Notes under the pieces: model-generated | What the model saw: only the letters and a program-made list of their open reading frames with translations | Databases searched by the model: none | What the model was told of the DNA's origin: nothing | Shown: positions 1 through 7,976 of the stretch, piece by piece | Layout: each line of letters opens with the position of its first letter | Position numbering within the stretch: the first letter of the stretch is position 1 | Program-made: the position numbers and the translations under genes | NCBI GenBank assembly: GCA_016937215.1 | Contig: JAFGWI010000061.1 | Span: 1-35,504 of the forward strand | Origin: Spirochaetales bacterium | GTDB lineage: Bacteria; Spirochaetota; Spirochaetia; SZUA-6; JAFGRV01 | Length of the DNA: 35,504 nucleotides | Direction of reading: 5' to 3'

Positions 1-87
1 AAGCGACAGCGGAGTGGCGCATAGCCCGGCCTGAAAATCCTGAAAGGTTTTCAGGCAACGCCCAAAATGTTTACGCTAAACAAATAC
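1..87 (-). repeat. Structured E-family repeat, copy E1 (cut by window edge)
   Basis: Read on the minus strand this is the left part of an E element. An end motif GTATTTGTTTAGC (87 to 75) is followed by 11 nt, GGGCGTT, a nested stem-loop (29-56, GCCTGAAAA paired with TTTTCAGGC), CCGGGCT and CTCCGCTGTCGCT. The same blocks recur in six other places in the window. The rest of the element lies before position 1. Confidence 0.75.
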
Positions 88-193
88 TATTTAGTTAATT
101 TCTTATATTATTTGGAGTTCAGAAAATACAATTTTTGTGCGGAAAGCGGGTTTAATCATGCAAGCCTTATTTAGAATATAGGAGCGCTTTACC

Positions 194-1474
194 ATGTACT
201 TCACTAATTTGCCTAAAATACTTAAACTCGCGGCTGATCCCGCCATGCTCCGTTTTATTTTCAAACTCCATCAATTTTATTCCGAAGACAGGGCATATTC
301 TCCCTTGCGTTTTCTCAAATCCATGATCAATATGAGCCAGAGTGAAAAAATACAATGCTTTGAGGGAAAATATATCCTTACCTCCTTTTTACCGCCCATG
401 CCGTCGAAAGCCTTTTTTCAACTGATTCAGGCAACAAATCAAAAATACAATTTCTATTCGCAGCATATGAAAGCCGACACTTCCGGCCCAATTTCCTTTT
501 TTCTTTCATTAACAAAGCGATGTGTTCTCAACTGCCACCATTGCAGCGCCAAAGGACGGGAAAGCGGAAAGGAATTATCAACAGCCAGCTGGAAAAAAAT
601 CATTCACGAAATTCAGGCTATGGGAACCTCGATCATCGGTTTTACCGGAGGCGAACCATTACTCAGAGAAGACCTGGAAGAAATCATTTCCTCGGTTAGC
701 TCCAAATCAACCACTTATTTATTCACCTGCGGAAAAGGCCTCGACAAACCCAGGGCCGCCTCATTAAAAAAGGCCGGCCTTTTCGCGGCAGGAATCAGCC
801 TGGATTCAGCCATAGCCGAAGAGCACAATAAATGCCGGGGTGTAAAGGGTGCCTTTGAAGCAGCTATCGAAGCCATAAAAAACTCACGGGCTGCCGGCCT
901 CTATACCATGATCCAAACAGTAATACTGAAAAAAGATTTATCAAAACAACACTTTTTTTCCATCTGCTGTTTGGCGCGCGACCTGGGGGTCCATGAAATA
1001 AGGGTGCTGGAACCAATCAAAAGCGGGCGTTTTTTTATGGACTCACCTAACATCTTTTACACCTCACAGGACAGAAAAAAACTGATTGCCCTTCATCATC
1101 AGGCAAACAGGGTCAGAGGCTTTCCCAAAATATCCACCTTTGCCAATACCGAAAGCGACAATAAATACGGATGCGGCGCGGGCATACAGCATTCCTATAT
1201 CAATCATAACGGCGATCTATATCCCTGCGATTTTGTGCCCATGTGTTTTGGAAACGCCGAAAAAAATAATCTGAAAGAATTATGGGATAGAATGAAAAAA
1301 GCCTTTGGCAAACCTCATTCAGGATGTTTCGCCTTAACTAATTACAGTAAAATAGCTGAAAAAAGTCTTTCTTCTGGTTTTCCGCTAAAACAAATCGAGG
1401 CGGAAGAAATTTGCGCCTCCTGCCAGGCAGAGGATTATCCCAAATATTACCGTATTTTACAGGGAAGAGAATAA
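194..1474 (+). CDS. Radical SAM protein with SPASM-type C-terminus
   Basis: A 426-residue radical SAM enzyme that should cleave S-adenosylmethionine at a [4Fe-4S] cluster held by CxxxCxxC (C110, C114, C117). The SAM-binding GGEP motif follows at 152-155. The C-terminal part has the Cys pattern of a SPASM/twitch domain that binds auxiliary clusters: C327, C345, C351, C378, C407 and C410. Such proteins usually modify peptides or act in maturation. The roughly 95 residues before the radical SAM core are unassigned. AGGAG lies 9 nt before the ATG, supporting this start. No partner gene is adjacent. The gene sits alone between repeat copies E1 and E2, whose end motifs face it from both sides, and E2 begins 5 nt after the stop. 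The substrate is unknown. Confidence 0.88.
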   Translation: MYFTNLPKILKLAADPAMLRFIFKLHQFYSEDRAYSPLRFLKSMINMSQSEKIQCFEGKYILTSFLPPMPSKAFFQLIQATNQKYNFYSQHMKADTSGPISFFLSLTKRCVLNCHHCSAKGRESGKELSTASWKKIIHEIQAMGTSIIGFTGGEPLLREDLEEIISSVSSKSTTYLFTCGKGLDKPRAASLKKAGLFAAGISLDSAIAEEHNKCRGVKGAFEAAIEAIKNSRAAGLYTMIQTVILKKDLSKQHFFSICCLARDLGVHEIRVLEPIKSGRFFMDSPNIFYTSQDRKKLIALHHQANRVRGFPKISTFANTESDNKYGCGAGIQHSYINHNGDLYPCDFVPMCFGNAEKNNLKELWDRMKKAFGKPHSGCFALTNYSKIAEKSLSSGFPLKQIEAEEICASCQAEDYPKYYRILQGRE

Positions 1475-1479
1475 AAAAA

Positions 1480-1740
1480 GTATTTGTTTAGCAATGGCTT
1501 ATTTGGGCGTTTCCCCATTCCGCTTTTTTATAAGCGGTTTGTCATTTGAGTACAAATGAAACAAACCCTGCCTGGCTTCATGGGGTCGGGCTTTTCGCTT
1601 CAACTCCTCGCAGAACCTGTAGCCACTGCTGTGATTGTCCAAAGAAATGGCAAATGATTAAAAAGAGCGGTCTGCTGCGGGGTTTTCGCTGCAATCCCTA
1701 ACGCGGTCAAAGCGGAAAAATGAGTTAGCTAAACAAATAC
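1480..1740 (+). mobile_element. Complete E-family element E2 with 13-bp inverted ends (MITE-like)
   Basis: Perfect terminal inverted repeats GTATTTGTTTAGC (1480-1492) and GCTAAACAAATAC (1728-1740) enclose an E-family core at 1505-1704. The core starts GGGCGTT, has an outer stem CCCCAT/ATGGGG that encloses two further hairpins (CCGCTT...AAGCGG, and GGTTTGT...ACAAACC with an inner CATTTG/CAAATG stem), continues CGGGCT, and ends GCAATCCCTAACGC. Runs of A flank both ends (1473-1479 and 1741-1748) and could be a target duplication, but they are low complexity. There is no coding capacity. If mobile, it would need a transposase from elsewhere. Confidence 0.7.
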
Positions 1741-1749
1741 AAAAAAAAT

Positions 1750-1837
1750 GGGGGTAAAAAATCATGTGTAAATGCTTCAGAATTCACACCCCAGGCCAGG
1801 CCAGGCAACGCCCCAAATTCATTAGCTGAACCTATAC
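1750..1837 (-). repeat. Truncated E-family repeat E3
   Basis: On the minus strand, a degenerate end motif GTATAGGTTCAGC (1837-1825) is followed by GGGGCGTT and GCCTGGCC repeats. A hairpin GTGTGAAT...ATTTACAC follows, with one mismatch. The conserved CGGGCT and CCCTAACGC blocks are missing, so this looks like a decayed or truncated copy next to E2. The 1475-1906 gap otherwise holds no gene. Confidence 0.5.
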
Positions 1838-1906
1838 AAACAAGCAATACCTGGAAAAACCTATGAAACACAATGTTATTTGTTCAAACCCATCTCGAGT
1901 TCAACG

Positions 1907-3106
1907 CTAAATTTCCTTTTTCGCGATTGCGGCAATTAAACGATGAAGCAAAAAATACTGAAACAAAACAAGCAACGCGGAAATGATAACAGCAATAATG
2001 ATGACAGGTAAATTAAGTACCAGGCTTTGCACACCAAAGCCCAGGAATATTCTATGCACAACCACAGAAATGGATAAAAAGGCGGCAGTGGAAAAAACCA
2101 GGACCAAAACCATTCCGGCAAGTATGGGTTTTAATATGGTAAAAATAATTTCTTTTGGATAAAAACCCAAATGAACCAATTGGGAAATTTCTTCTTTATT
2201 TTGAACAAGCAACATTCGGTAGGTAAGAAAAATAATCGTAAAAGAGAGTATCAGCAAAACGATTCCAAAGCCGCTTAAAGCTGAAAGCACAATCTCGATT
2301 ATATTCCCGGCCTCGCTCAATCTAAGCTTATCTTTATTGGTTTCATAACGATGCTGCTGCAAAAAAGAGCCTACTTGAGGATTGGTTCGATCATCAACAC
2401 TCAAAATCAAACGAGTGGCAGGCGGGTCACCTCCCCCCCAGCGTTTATTGGCGTAGCGCAAAAAATCATAGGGTAACAGGATCGAAGCGATCCTGTCGCT
2501 CAAACCGACAATGGAAGCCTCGAAGTCAATTCCTTTGCCCGAAGAATCCTGAATCCGCAGATTAATGGGTATGGAAGCCAACATGGCCTCGGAAATATAG
2601 GGAAACTGACGCCCGCCGGCAAAACCGAAATTATAAAGCACCAGAAAATCTCGTGAAATCACAATCGGTATTCTAACATCACCCTCTTTCCAGCTCCAGT
2701 CCTCGGGAAAGATATCGAGAAAATCATCAGGAACAGCTTCAAAGAATAATTCCGTGACAAAACCCTGGCCGAACAAGGCAAATTCCGCGCGTACCGGAAA
2801 ATTGTTACTAATCACCTTGGCCCAATCATTTACCCAGTCAAGTGATTCAATCTCCGAAATTTCCGCTTCGGAAAATTCAGGTTCCTCAAAAATCATTAAT
2901 TGTTCCTGCCCCAGGTGTTTATTAATGATCAAATAATCAGGCTGTTTTTCTCTCCGCAACTGCCGATTAAAAATATGATTCATGTCAAAATTGAACTGAA
3001 GGGCCAATAACAAAATGAGAAGACCGAGAAAAAAAGCCAACAGGGCCACGGGGAATTCCCATTTCCTGCGTTTGCTTGTTAAAATTTTATTTAAAATTTT
3101 ATTCAT
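1907..3106 (-). CDS. ABC transporter permease, FtsX/MacB-like
   Basis: A 399-residue integral membrane protein with the layout of MacB/LolC-type permeases. One membrane segment lies near residues 18-38, then a large extracytoplasmic domain (about 40-265), then three membrane segments in the C-terminal third (about 268-395) matching the FtsX fold. The start lies 4 nt after the stop of the ATP-binding gene, so the two are co-transcribed and probably translationally linked. Such permeases work with their ATPase as mechanotransmission machines that move lipoproteins, peptides or antibiotics rather than as simple importers. The extracytoplasmic domain gives no clue to the substrate. Last gene of a three-gene operon. 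Confidence 0.82.
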   Translation of the reverse strand: MNKILNKILTSKRRKWEFPVALLAFFLGLLILLLALQFNFDMNHIFNRQLRREKQPDYLIINKHLGQEQLMIFEEPEFSEAEISEIESLDWVNDWAKVISNNFPVRAEFALFGQGFVTELFFEAVPDDFLDIFPEDWSWKEGDVRIPIVISRDFLVLYNFGFAGGRQFPYISEAMLASIPINLRIQDSSGKGIDFEASIVGLSDRIASILLPYDFLRYANKRWGGGDPPATRLILSVDDRTNPQVGSFLQQHRYETNKDKLRLSEAGNIIEIVLSALSGFGIVLLILSFTIIFLTYRMLLVQNKEEISQLVHLGFYPKEIIFTILKPILAGMVLVLVFSTAAFLSISVVVHRIFLGFGVQSLVLNLPVIIIAVIISALLVLFQYFLLHRLIAAIAKKEI

Positions 3107-3110
3107 CCTA

Positions 3111-3752
3111 TCATACCTGAATTAATTGAAAATCTTTACCAAGTGATTCTTTATCATGAGAAGTTAATAATAAAGCCATTTTTCTTTTTTCCGCGGCTTC
3201 CAGAATAAGCGCCATAGCCGTGGTTTTTAAATCCGAGTCCAGATGGCTAAAGGGCTCATCCAATAATAAAAAATCAGCCGGCTGGGCCAAACACCTTATG
3301 ATGGCAATTCGCTGAGCCTCTCCTAATGACAGATGTTCAACCGGTTTCTCGAGAATGGAATTAACAGAGAGTTCTTTTGCAAAATCCATGATTAGCTTTG
3401 AAGCAATTGAACCGGATTGCTGCTGTTTCAATTGAATATTTTCAAGCGCCGTGAGTTTGGGGAACAAGGATAAATCCTGAAACATCAGGGACAAACTGTT
3501 CCGTCGGCAAACAATCCATTTGTTAAGAGAAAAGCCCCGCGTATTTTCCTTATCAAAAAGAATATCGCCCCGAAAATCCGAGCGCAAGCCAAAAAGAATG
3601 GATAAAAAAGTGGTTTTACCCTGGCCAGAGGGAGCGGCTATTTGATACAATTTACCTTTTTCCAATACCAGGTCTTTTTGCCACAAATCAGAAAAAGGAT
3701 TCACCTGTTCGATAACAGGAACTCTTATTTTTTTTATATGAATTTCTTCCAT
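3111..3752 (-). CDS. ABC transporter ATP-binding protein
   Basis: A 213-residue nucleotide-binding subunit. The Walker A motif is APSGQGKTT (40-48), with Ala instead of the usual first Gly. The Q-loop Gln is Q92, the signature is LSLGEAQ (141-147), Walker B is FLLLDEP (161-167), the D-loop is SHLD (169-172) and the switch His is H199. All residues needed for ATP hydrolysis are present. It lies 3 nt downstream of the secreted-protein gene and 4 nt upstream of the permease gene. It most resembles LolD/MacB-type ATPases, consistent with the FtsX-like partner. Confidence 0.9.
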   Translation of the reverse strand: MEEIHIKKIRVPVIEQVNPFSDLWQKDLVLEKGKLYQIAAPSGQGKTTFLSILFGLRSDFRGDILFDKENTRGFSLNKWIVCRRNSLSLMFQDLSLFPKLTALENIQLKQQQSGSIASKLIMDFAKELSVNSILEKPVEHLSLGEAQRIAIIRCLAQPADFLLLDEPFSHLDSDLKTTAMALILEAAEKRKMALLLTSHDKESLGKDFQLIQV

Positions 3753-3755
3753 TTA

Positions 3756-4727
3756 TTAATACCCTGAATAAAGTAATTCAAGCCCGAAGTCAAGCAGCTT
3801 TTTCAAGTGAATCAAAATATCATTGCTATATTCACAATCCATCAACACCCTGTTCTCCTGTTGCCGAATTTTCAAAGGTTTCATCATAAACCTGTAAGCT
3901 TCTTTAAGCTCAGGCCTGTCAGGCGGGACAATCTGGGAAACCAAATTCAAAGCCAAAGAGAATAAATTGTAGAATTGCCTGGCGCTTTTCTCGGACGACT
4001 GAGTTACGACACCTTGAATAATTATGTTTTCCTTAACAGAAATCGAAGCACTGAATAACTCCATCATATCCAGAGGTGGCACAAGCCATTCAGCCTTTTT
4101 ATCTTTCAAATCAGCGCATATAAAAACAGACTCACTCGAATATTTTTGAAACATGGGGTAAAGGGATTTATTCGCCTTAATCCCGCTGTTATTCTGAAAA
4201 GCCGTGATCATCTGCTTCAGGATTCCCCTGTCTTCACTGAAACATAAAAAAGGCCCAAGAGCAACAAAATACAAGCTTCGTGAAAAATATTCGATAACAA
4301 CAAGTTCCTGCGACGATTCTGATTCAACAGAAAAAAACTGTTCAGCTTTCAAGGCATTTAAAAGTGATTCAGCTTTATGATTGGCAGCCCCAATAATATA
4401 ACCAAAGCCGTTTGACTTATCAGGTAAAGAAAGCTCATTATTCCACAAATAAAAAGTGTTGATCTCATTCAGGGTAAAACCGAGATTTTTTTTTAACATC
4501 AGGTTTAATTGTGAAAAATCAGCAGATTCGGGTAAACCATAAGCCCTGAAAAAAGGAAACAATCGGAAAACCGATTCAAACAAGGGGCTAGTCAACAGAC
4601 TTTGAATATCCACCCCGATTAGCCAGGAAGCCTTTTCAGAGACAGGAGGATTATTTTCATTCGTTCCTCCGCTCCAGGCCGACAAACTAAGAACTAAACA
4701 TAGTATAATAAAAACGGTTTTCTTCAT
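3756..4727 (-). CDS. Secreted protein of unknown function, first gene of ABC operon
   Basis: A 323-residue protein whose first ~20 residues (MKK, then a hydrophobic stretch ending LSLSAWS) form a Sec signal peptide. No lipobox Cys follows, so a soluble or periplasmic form is more likely than a lipoprotein. The rest alternates short hydrophobic strands and helices; I recognise no family. GAGGG lies 6 nt before the ATG. It heads a tight operon with an ATPase and an FtsX-like permease, so it may be an extracytoplasmic partner or cargo of that system. That role is inferred from position only. Confidence 0.75.
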   Translation of the reverse strand: MKKTVFIILCLVLSLSAWSGGTNENNPPVSEKASWLIGVDIQSLLTSPLFESVFRLFPFFRAYGLPESADFSQLNLMLKKNLGFTLNEINTFYLWNNELSLPDKSNGFGYIIGAANHKAESLLNALKAEQFFSVESESSQELVVIEYFSRSLYFVALGPFLCFSEDRGILKQMITAFQNNSGIKANKSLYPMFQKYSSESVFICADLKDKKAEWLVPPLDMMELFSASISVKENIIIQGVVTQSSEKSARQFYNLFSLALNLVSQIVPPDRPELKEAYRFMMKPLKIRQQENRVLMDCEYSNDILIHLKKLLDFGLELLYSGY

Positions 4728-4867
4728 ATTACGCCCTCAAAAGGAGTGTATCTTACTTTATAAATTAAATAAAGTTATTTTTCAGCAATTCCAGTCCATG
4801 TTTATCCTATGGGTGTAAAAAAAATCGGGCAAAGCTGCCTTGATTGCTCCGGAACCGAAAATTGACA

Positions 4868-5503
4868 TTACAAGCTAATGACTTTTGTCGGCACTTTCGC
4901 GATTTGCTCATTTATTTTATTTTCATTCTCGGCATCAATATACCAAAAACTTACTCCTGTTTTATACACACTTTTCAGAATTTCTTCACACCAAATGACC
5001 TGTCCATAAATGCGGATTTCAGATTTATCGGGAAAGACCAGCACAAAAAACAATATTTTTCCCAACTCAAGTGACTCCGGCAGAATAAGACAAAATCCCC
5101 TTGAATTGATATTTTTCAGTTCAGCCTGACAGGAAAGCGAACCCATTACCTGAACACTAATGGAATAACGCGATAATTTCCTGCGTTCAATTTCTTTTTG
5201 GTGCCAGCCGCTGACATAGTCCTGCAATAGCCATTGGTCCTCTAATGTGAGACCTTTAAACTGAAAACCATATTCAAATAAATCAAATTTCACTTTACCT
5301 TGCCATTTTACAAAAGCCTGAATTTGAATCAGCTTTTGAGAAAAAAATCCCAGTTTTAAAACATAGCCATGCTCTATATCCAAAAGCTGATTGGACAACA
5401 CACATACACCATCGAGACCAAGGTCTTTGGCTCGCGTTTTCATATTATTACAAACAATTTCACTCCCGTATGGAGCTCTGGAAAAGCGGCGTTGATCTTT
5501 CAA
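4868..5503 (-). CDS. Tandem PilZ-domain protein (putative c-di-GMP sensor)
   Basis: Two PilZ-like domains lie in series. The first has RRFSR (residues 5-9 from the chosen start) followed by DLGLDG. The second has RRKLSR (107-112) followed by NINSRG. PilZ domains bind cyclic di-GMP through RxxxR and [D/N]xSxxG. Here the Ser of the second motif is Gly in one domain and Asn in the other, so binding may be weak or changed. An in-frame ATG at 5524 has no Shine-Dalgarno, whereas GGGAGGAG lies about 6 nt before a TTG at 5503, so I prefer the TTG (211 residues). There are no membrane segments. It is separate from the downstream ABC operon by 140 bp. Confidence 0.78.
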   Translation of the reverse strand: MKDQRRFSRAPYGSEIVCNNMKTRAKDLGLDGVCVLSNQLLDIEHGYVLKLGFFSQKLIQIQAFVKWQGKVKFDLFEYGFQFKGLTLEDQWLLQDYVSGWHQKEIERRKLSRYSISVQVMGSLSCQAELKNINSRGFCLILPESLELGKILFFVLVFPDKSEIRIYGQVIWCEEILKSVYKTGVSFWYIDAENENKINEQIAKVPTKVISL

Positions 5504-5718
5504 AGATCTCCTCCCATTGAACATATCAATTCAATCATAATTCATCATCGGACAATTAGCAAAATTTTTTTTCAATTGAGTGTTCTTAAAAAAAATTCTA
5601 AGAAACTACAATATGAATTAACAATTATCTATTCCATTAAAAACATAAAACAGCATTGTCGGCTGATCGAAAAAAACAGAAGCTTAGGAATAAACTCATC
5701 AATGTCAATACCATCTTC

Positions 5719-5872
5719 GGGGCGTTACCCCATTCCGCTTCGCTCCACGGGGTCGGGCTTTCCGTTACTCCGCTGTCGCTTCGAAGCTTATTGCGCGGAA
5801 ATTCTCCGCGCAATAACGCTTTGCTGTGCCATTTTTGAAAAAATGGCACAGCATAACTCCAATCCCTAACGC
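5719..5872 (+). repeat. Structured E-family repeat E4 (full core)
   Basis: A 154-nt core from GGGGCGTT to CCCTAACGC. Arm 1 is ACCCC...GGGGT, then CGGGCT and CTCCGCTGTCGCT. Arm 2 (5791-5813) pairs TTGCGCGGA with TCCGCGCAA. Arm 3 (5822-5853) pairs TGCTGTGCCATTTTT with its exact complement around GA. The tail is TCCAATCCCTAACGC. I see no terminal inverted repeats outside the core. The rest of the 5504-6017 gap is AT-rich with no gene. Confidence 0.75.
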
Positions 5873-5980
5873 TATTAACCAGGGCGCTGTATTTTCCCGG
5901 ACAGATGAGAGCGTAAAAATGCCTGTTACCCTTGATGGGTCTCTGCTCGCAAAAAAAACCGCCCTAAGCGCCAAGTTTGA

Positions 5981-6009
5981 TTGACATTTCAATTAAATTT
6001 GGATTGAAT
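5981..6009 (+). promoter_or_regulatory. Candidate promoter, leaderless type, for the 6018 gene
   Basis: A consensus -35 TTGACA (5981-5986), a 17-nt spacer and a weaker -10 TTGAAT (6004-6009). The -10 ends 8 nt before the ATG, which has no Shine-Dalgarno, so the expected transcript would start at or next to the start codon. Confidence 0.45.
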
Positions 6010-6017
6010 ACTAACAA

Positions 6018-7976
6018 ATGAACAATAAGCAGTCCGATAATTGGGAAATTTTTAAAAACGCCATGATCATTCTCATGATTTTATTATGCCTGGGCTTTAT
6101 TTTGTTCTTAATCATTAAAACAGCCTGGCTTTCCGACGATTCCTTTATCACCTTCCGCACAGTGGATAATTTTATAAATGGTCATGGTTTAACCTGGAAT
6201 ACCAATGAAAGAGTCCAGGCCTATACTCACCCCCTCTGGATGTTTGTCCTATCCTTTTTTTATTATTTTACCCATGAAATTTTTTATACCGCGATTTTTA
6301 TCTCCATTGGCCTGTCAGTTCTCTCATGCCTTGTTTACGGGTTTGGGGTCTCACTGGAACCTGTAAACGCGATTATAGGGCTCCTGTTTTTAAGTTTCTC
6401 CAAGTCCTTTATCGAATACTCCACAAGCGGCTTGGAAAATCCCTTAACATTCATGCTCATGGCTCTTTTCTATTGGGTTTATTTTAAACAGGACAAGGGC
6501 TTAATCAAATTATTTTTGCTCGCTTTAATTTCATCTCTTTCGGCTATAAATCGCAGCGATACAATCTTATTCTTCATCTTCCCCATCATCCTCTCTTATT
6601 ATGAAAGCAAAAAATGGATCAGCGGAATAATGGTATTGTTCATCGGAATTCTTCCCTTTATGGCATGGGAAGTTTTTTCCGTTTATTACTACGGTTTTCC
6701 TTTTCCCAATACAGCATACGCGAAACTGAATACAGGTGTATCAAGTCTGCGCCTGGCGCAACAAGGTCTTAATTATTATGTGAACTCCATTAAAAATGAT
6801 CCCATAACCTTGCTGGGCATAAGTGTCGGGATTGTCAGTTTTTTTATTAATCGCAAAAAAAGGGTTTTGTTCTCATCCTTGGGAATAATTCTGTATCTGC
6901 TTTACATAATTAAAATCGGTGGTGATTTCATGAGCGGTCGATTTTTCGCGGCCCCCCTATTTGCTTCGATGATGAATCTTTCCCAATCTGAGGGCAGACT
7001 TCATGGGCGCATAACACTTCCTGCGGCCATTTGCATTATTTATTTAGGCCTTTTAACTCCGTCAAGCCCGGTTAATCTAAATCAAAATTACAGCAATAAT
7101 GAATTAAAAAAGGAAGAAGGATGGGTTGCCGATGAAAGGGGTTGGTACTATCTCTGCACAGGGCTATTACAAGCAGGTAAACGCCCCTTTATGCCGAGCT
7201 GCGGTTATAGTTATGATGGCATAAAATTCCGGGAACAGGGCCCTCAAACCATTGTTCATGGCTTTGTGGGTATGGTTGGTTATTTCGCGGGCCCCGATGT
7301 TCACATTATCGATTTTAACGCCCTAACCGATCCATTACTGTCACGTATTCATATCAAATATCCCGATTATTTCAGGATCGGTCATTTTGCCAGAGATATT
7401 CCTGAAGGATACAAAGAAAGCATTGCCCTTAAAGCCAACCTGTTCAAGGACAAGCGCTTGGCCTTGTTTTATGAAAAACTGAAAACTATTATTTCAGGGC
7501 CTTTGAACAACCCTGAACGTTTGCCATTGATAATTGACATGAATCTTGGAAAATACAATTATCTTCTTAATTCCTATTATTCAAAGGCGGTCACAATCAG
7601 AAAAAAGGATATACCTGAGAGTTCGCATCTTAACTTGTTATATGACGATCCGAAGGTTATCACTTTTCCAAAACAGGGTTTGATCATCAACCTGGACACA
7701 ACATATTCAGCCGGGAATATAGAATTATCCCTTGACAGTAATGATATCTATAAAATCGATTTTTGCGATAAAAACAAGGTTATTTTCACCAAATGGATTC
7801 CCGTCAATTCCCGCGATGGCAAAGGCACAACGGCGCATAACATATCATTAAAGAACACATCTTACTTAAAAGGCTATAACCAGATAAGGATATACGGATT
7901 CGAAGGCGATGGAATATTTACAATCGGGCATTTGAAAATCTTAAAAGAAAATCAGCTTTCATCATCAGATTCATAA
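6018..7976 (+). CDS. GT-C-like polytopic membrane glycosyltransferase (AftB-like)
   Basis: A 652-residue protein with a membrane segment at about 15-38, then a loop with the features of lipid-linked-sugar GT-C enzymes: SDDSFITFR (39-47), GHGLTWN (55-61) and ERVQAYTHPLW (64-74). This pattern is close to the mycobacterial arabinofuranosyltransferase AftB family. The adjacent aspartates D40 and D41 are the likely catalytic or metal site. Several more membrane segments follow up to about residue 360, then a soluble C-terminal region of about 290 residues that should face outside. It probably transfers a sugar from a polyprenyl phosphate donor to an envelope glycan or protein; donor and acceptor are unknown. 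Its 3' end overlaps the convergent response-regulator gene by 25 bp. No other glycan gene is adjacent. Confidence 0.68.
   Translation: MNNKQSDNWEIFKNAMIILMILLCLGFILFLIIKTAWLSDDSFITFRTVDNFINGHGLTWNTNERVQAYTHPLWMFVLSFFYYFTHEIFYTAIFISIGLSVLSCLVYGFGVSLEPVNAIIGLLFLSFSKSFIEYSTSGLENPLTFMLMALFYWVYFKQDKGLIKLFLLALISSLSAINRSDTILFFIFPIILSYYESKKWISGIMVLFIGILPFMAWEVFSVYYYGFPFPNTAYAKLNTGVSSLRLAQQGLNYYVNSIKNDPITLLGISVGIVSFFINRKKRVLFSSLGIILYLLYIIKIGGDFMSGRFFAAPLFASMMNLSQSEGRLHGRITLPAAICIIYLGLLTPSSPVNLNQNYSNNELKKEEGWVADERGWYYLCTGLLQAGKRPFMPSCGYSYDGIKFREQGPQTIVHGFVGMVGYFAGPDVHIIDFNALTDPLLSRIHIKYPDYFRIGHFARDIPEGYKESIALKANLFKDKRLALFYEKLKTIISGPLNNPERLPLIIDMNLGKYNYLLNSYYSKAVTIRKKDIPESSHLNLLYDDPKVITFPKQGLIINLDTTYSAGNIELSLDSNDIYKIDFCDKNKVIFTKWIPVNSRDGKGTTAHNISLKNTSYLKGYNQIRIYGFEGDGIFTIGHLKILKENQLSSSDS

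Noticed and set aside
158-181. Seven-codon leader ORF before the radical SAM gene, possible RiPP precursor
   Set aside because: Too short for a precursor, no good ribosome site, and its stop only happens to overlap the AGGAG of the next gene.
5369-5869. 166-codon plus-strand ORF
   Set aside because: It is antisense to the PilZ gene and then runs into repeat E4; it has no Shine-Dalgarno and no recognisable domain.
5719-5872. E elements as integron attC sites (GCGTTA/TAACGC ends)
   Set aside because: attC sites begin with a box ending AAC and end with a box starting GTT. Here the order is reversed (GTT at the left, AAC at the right) and no integrase gene is present.
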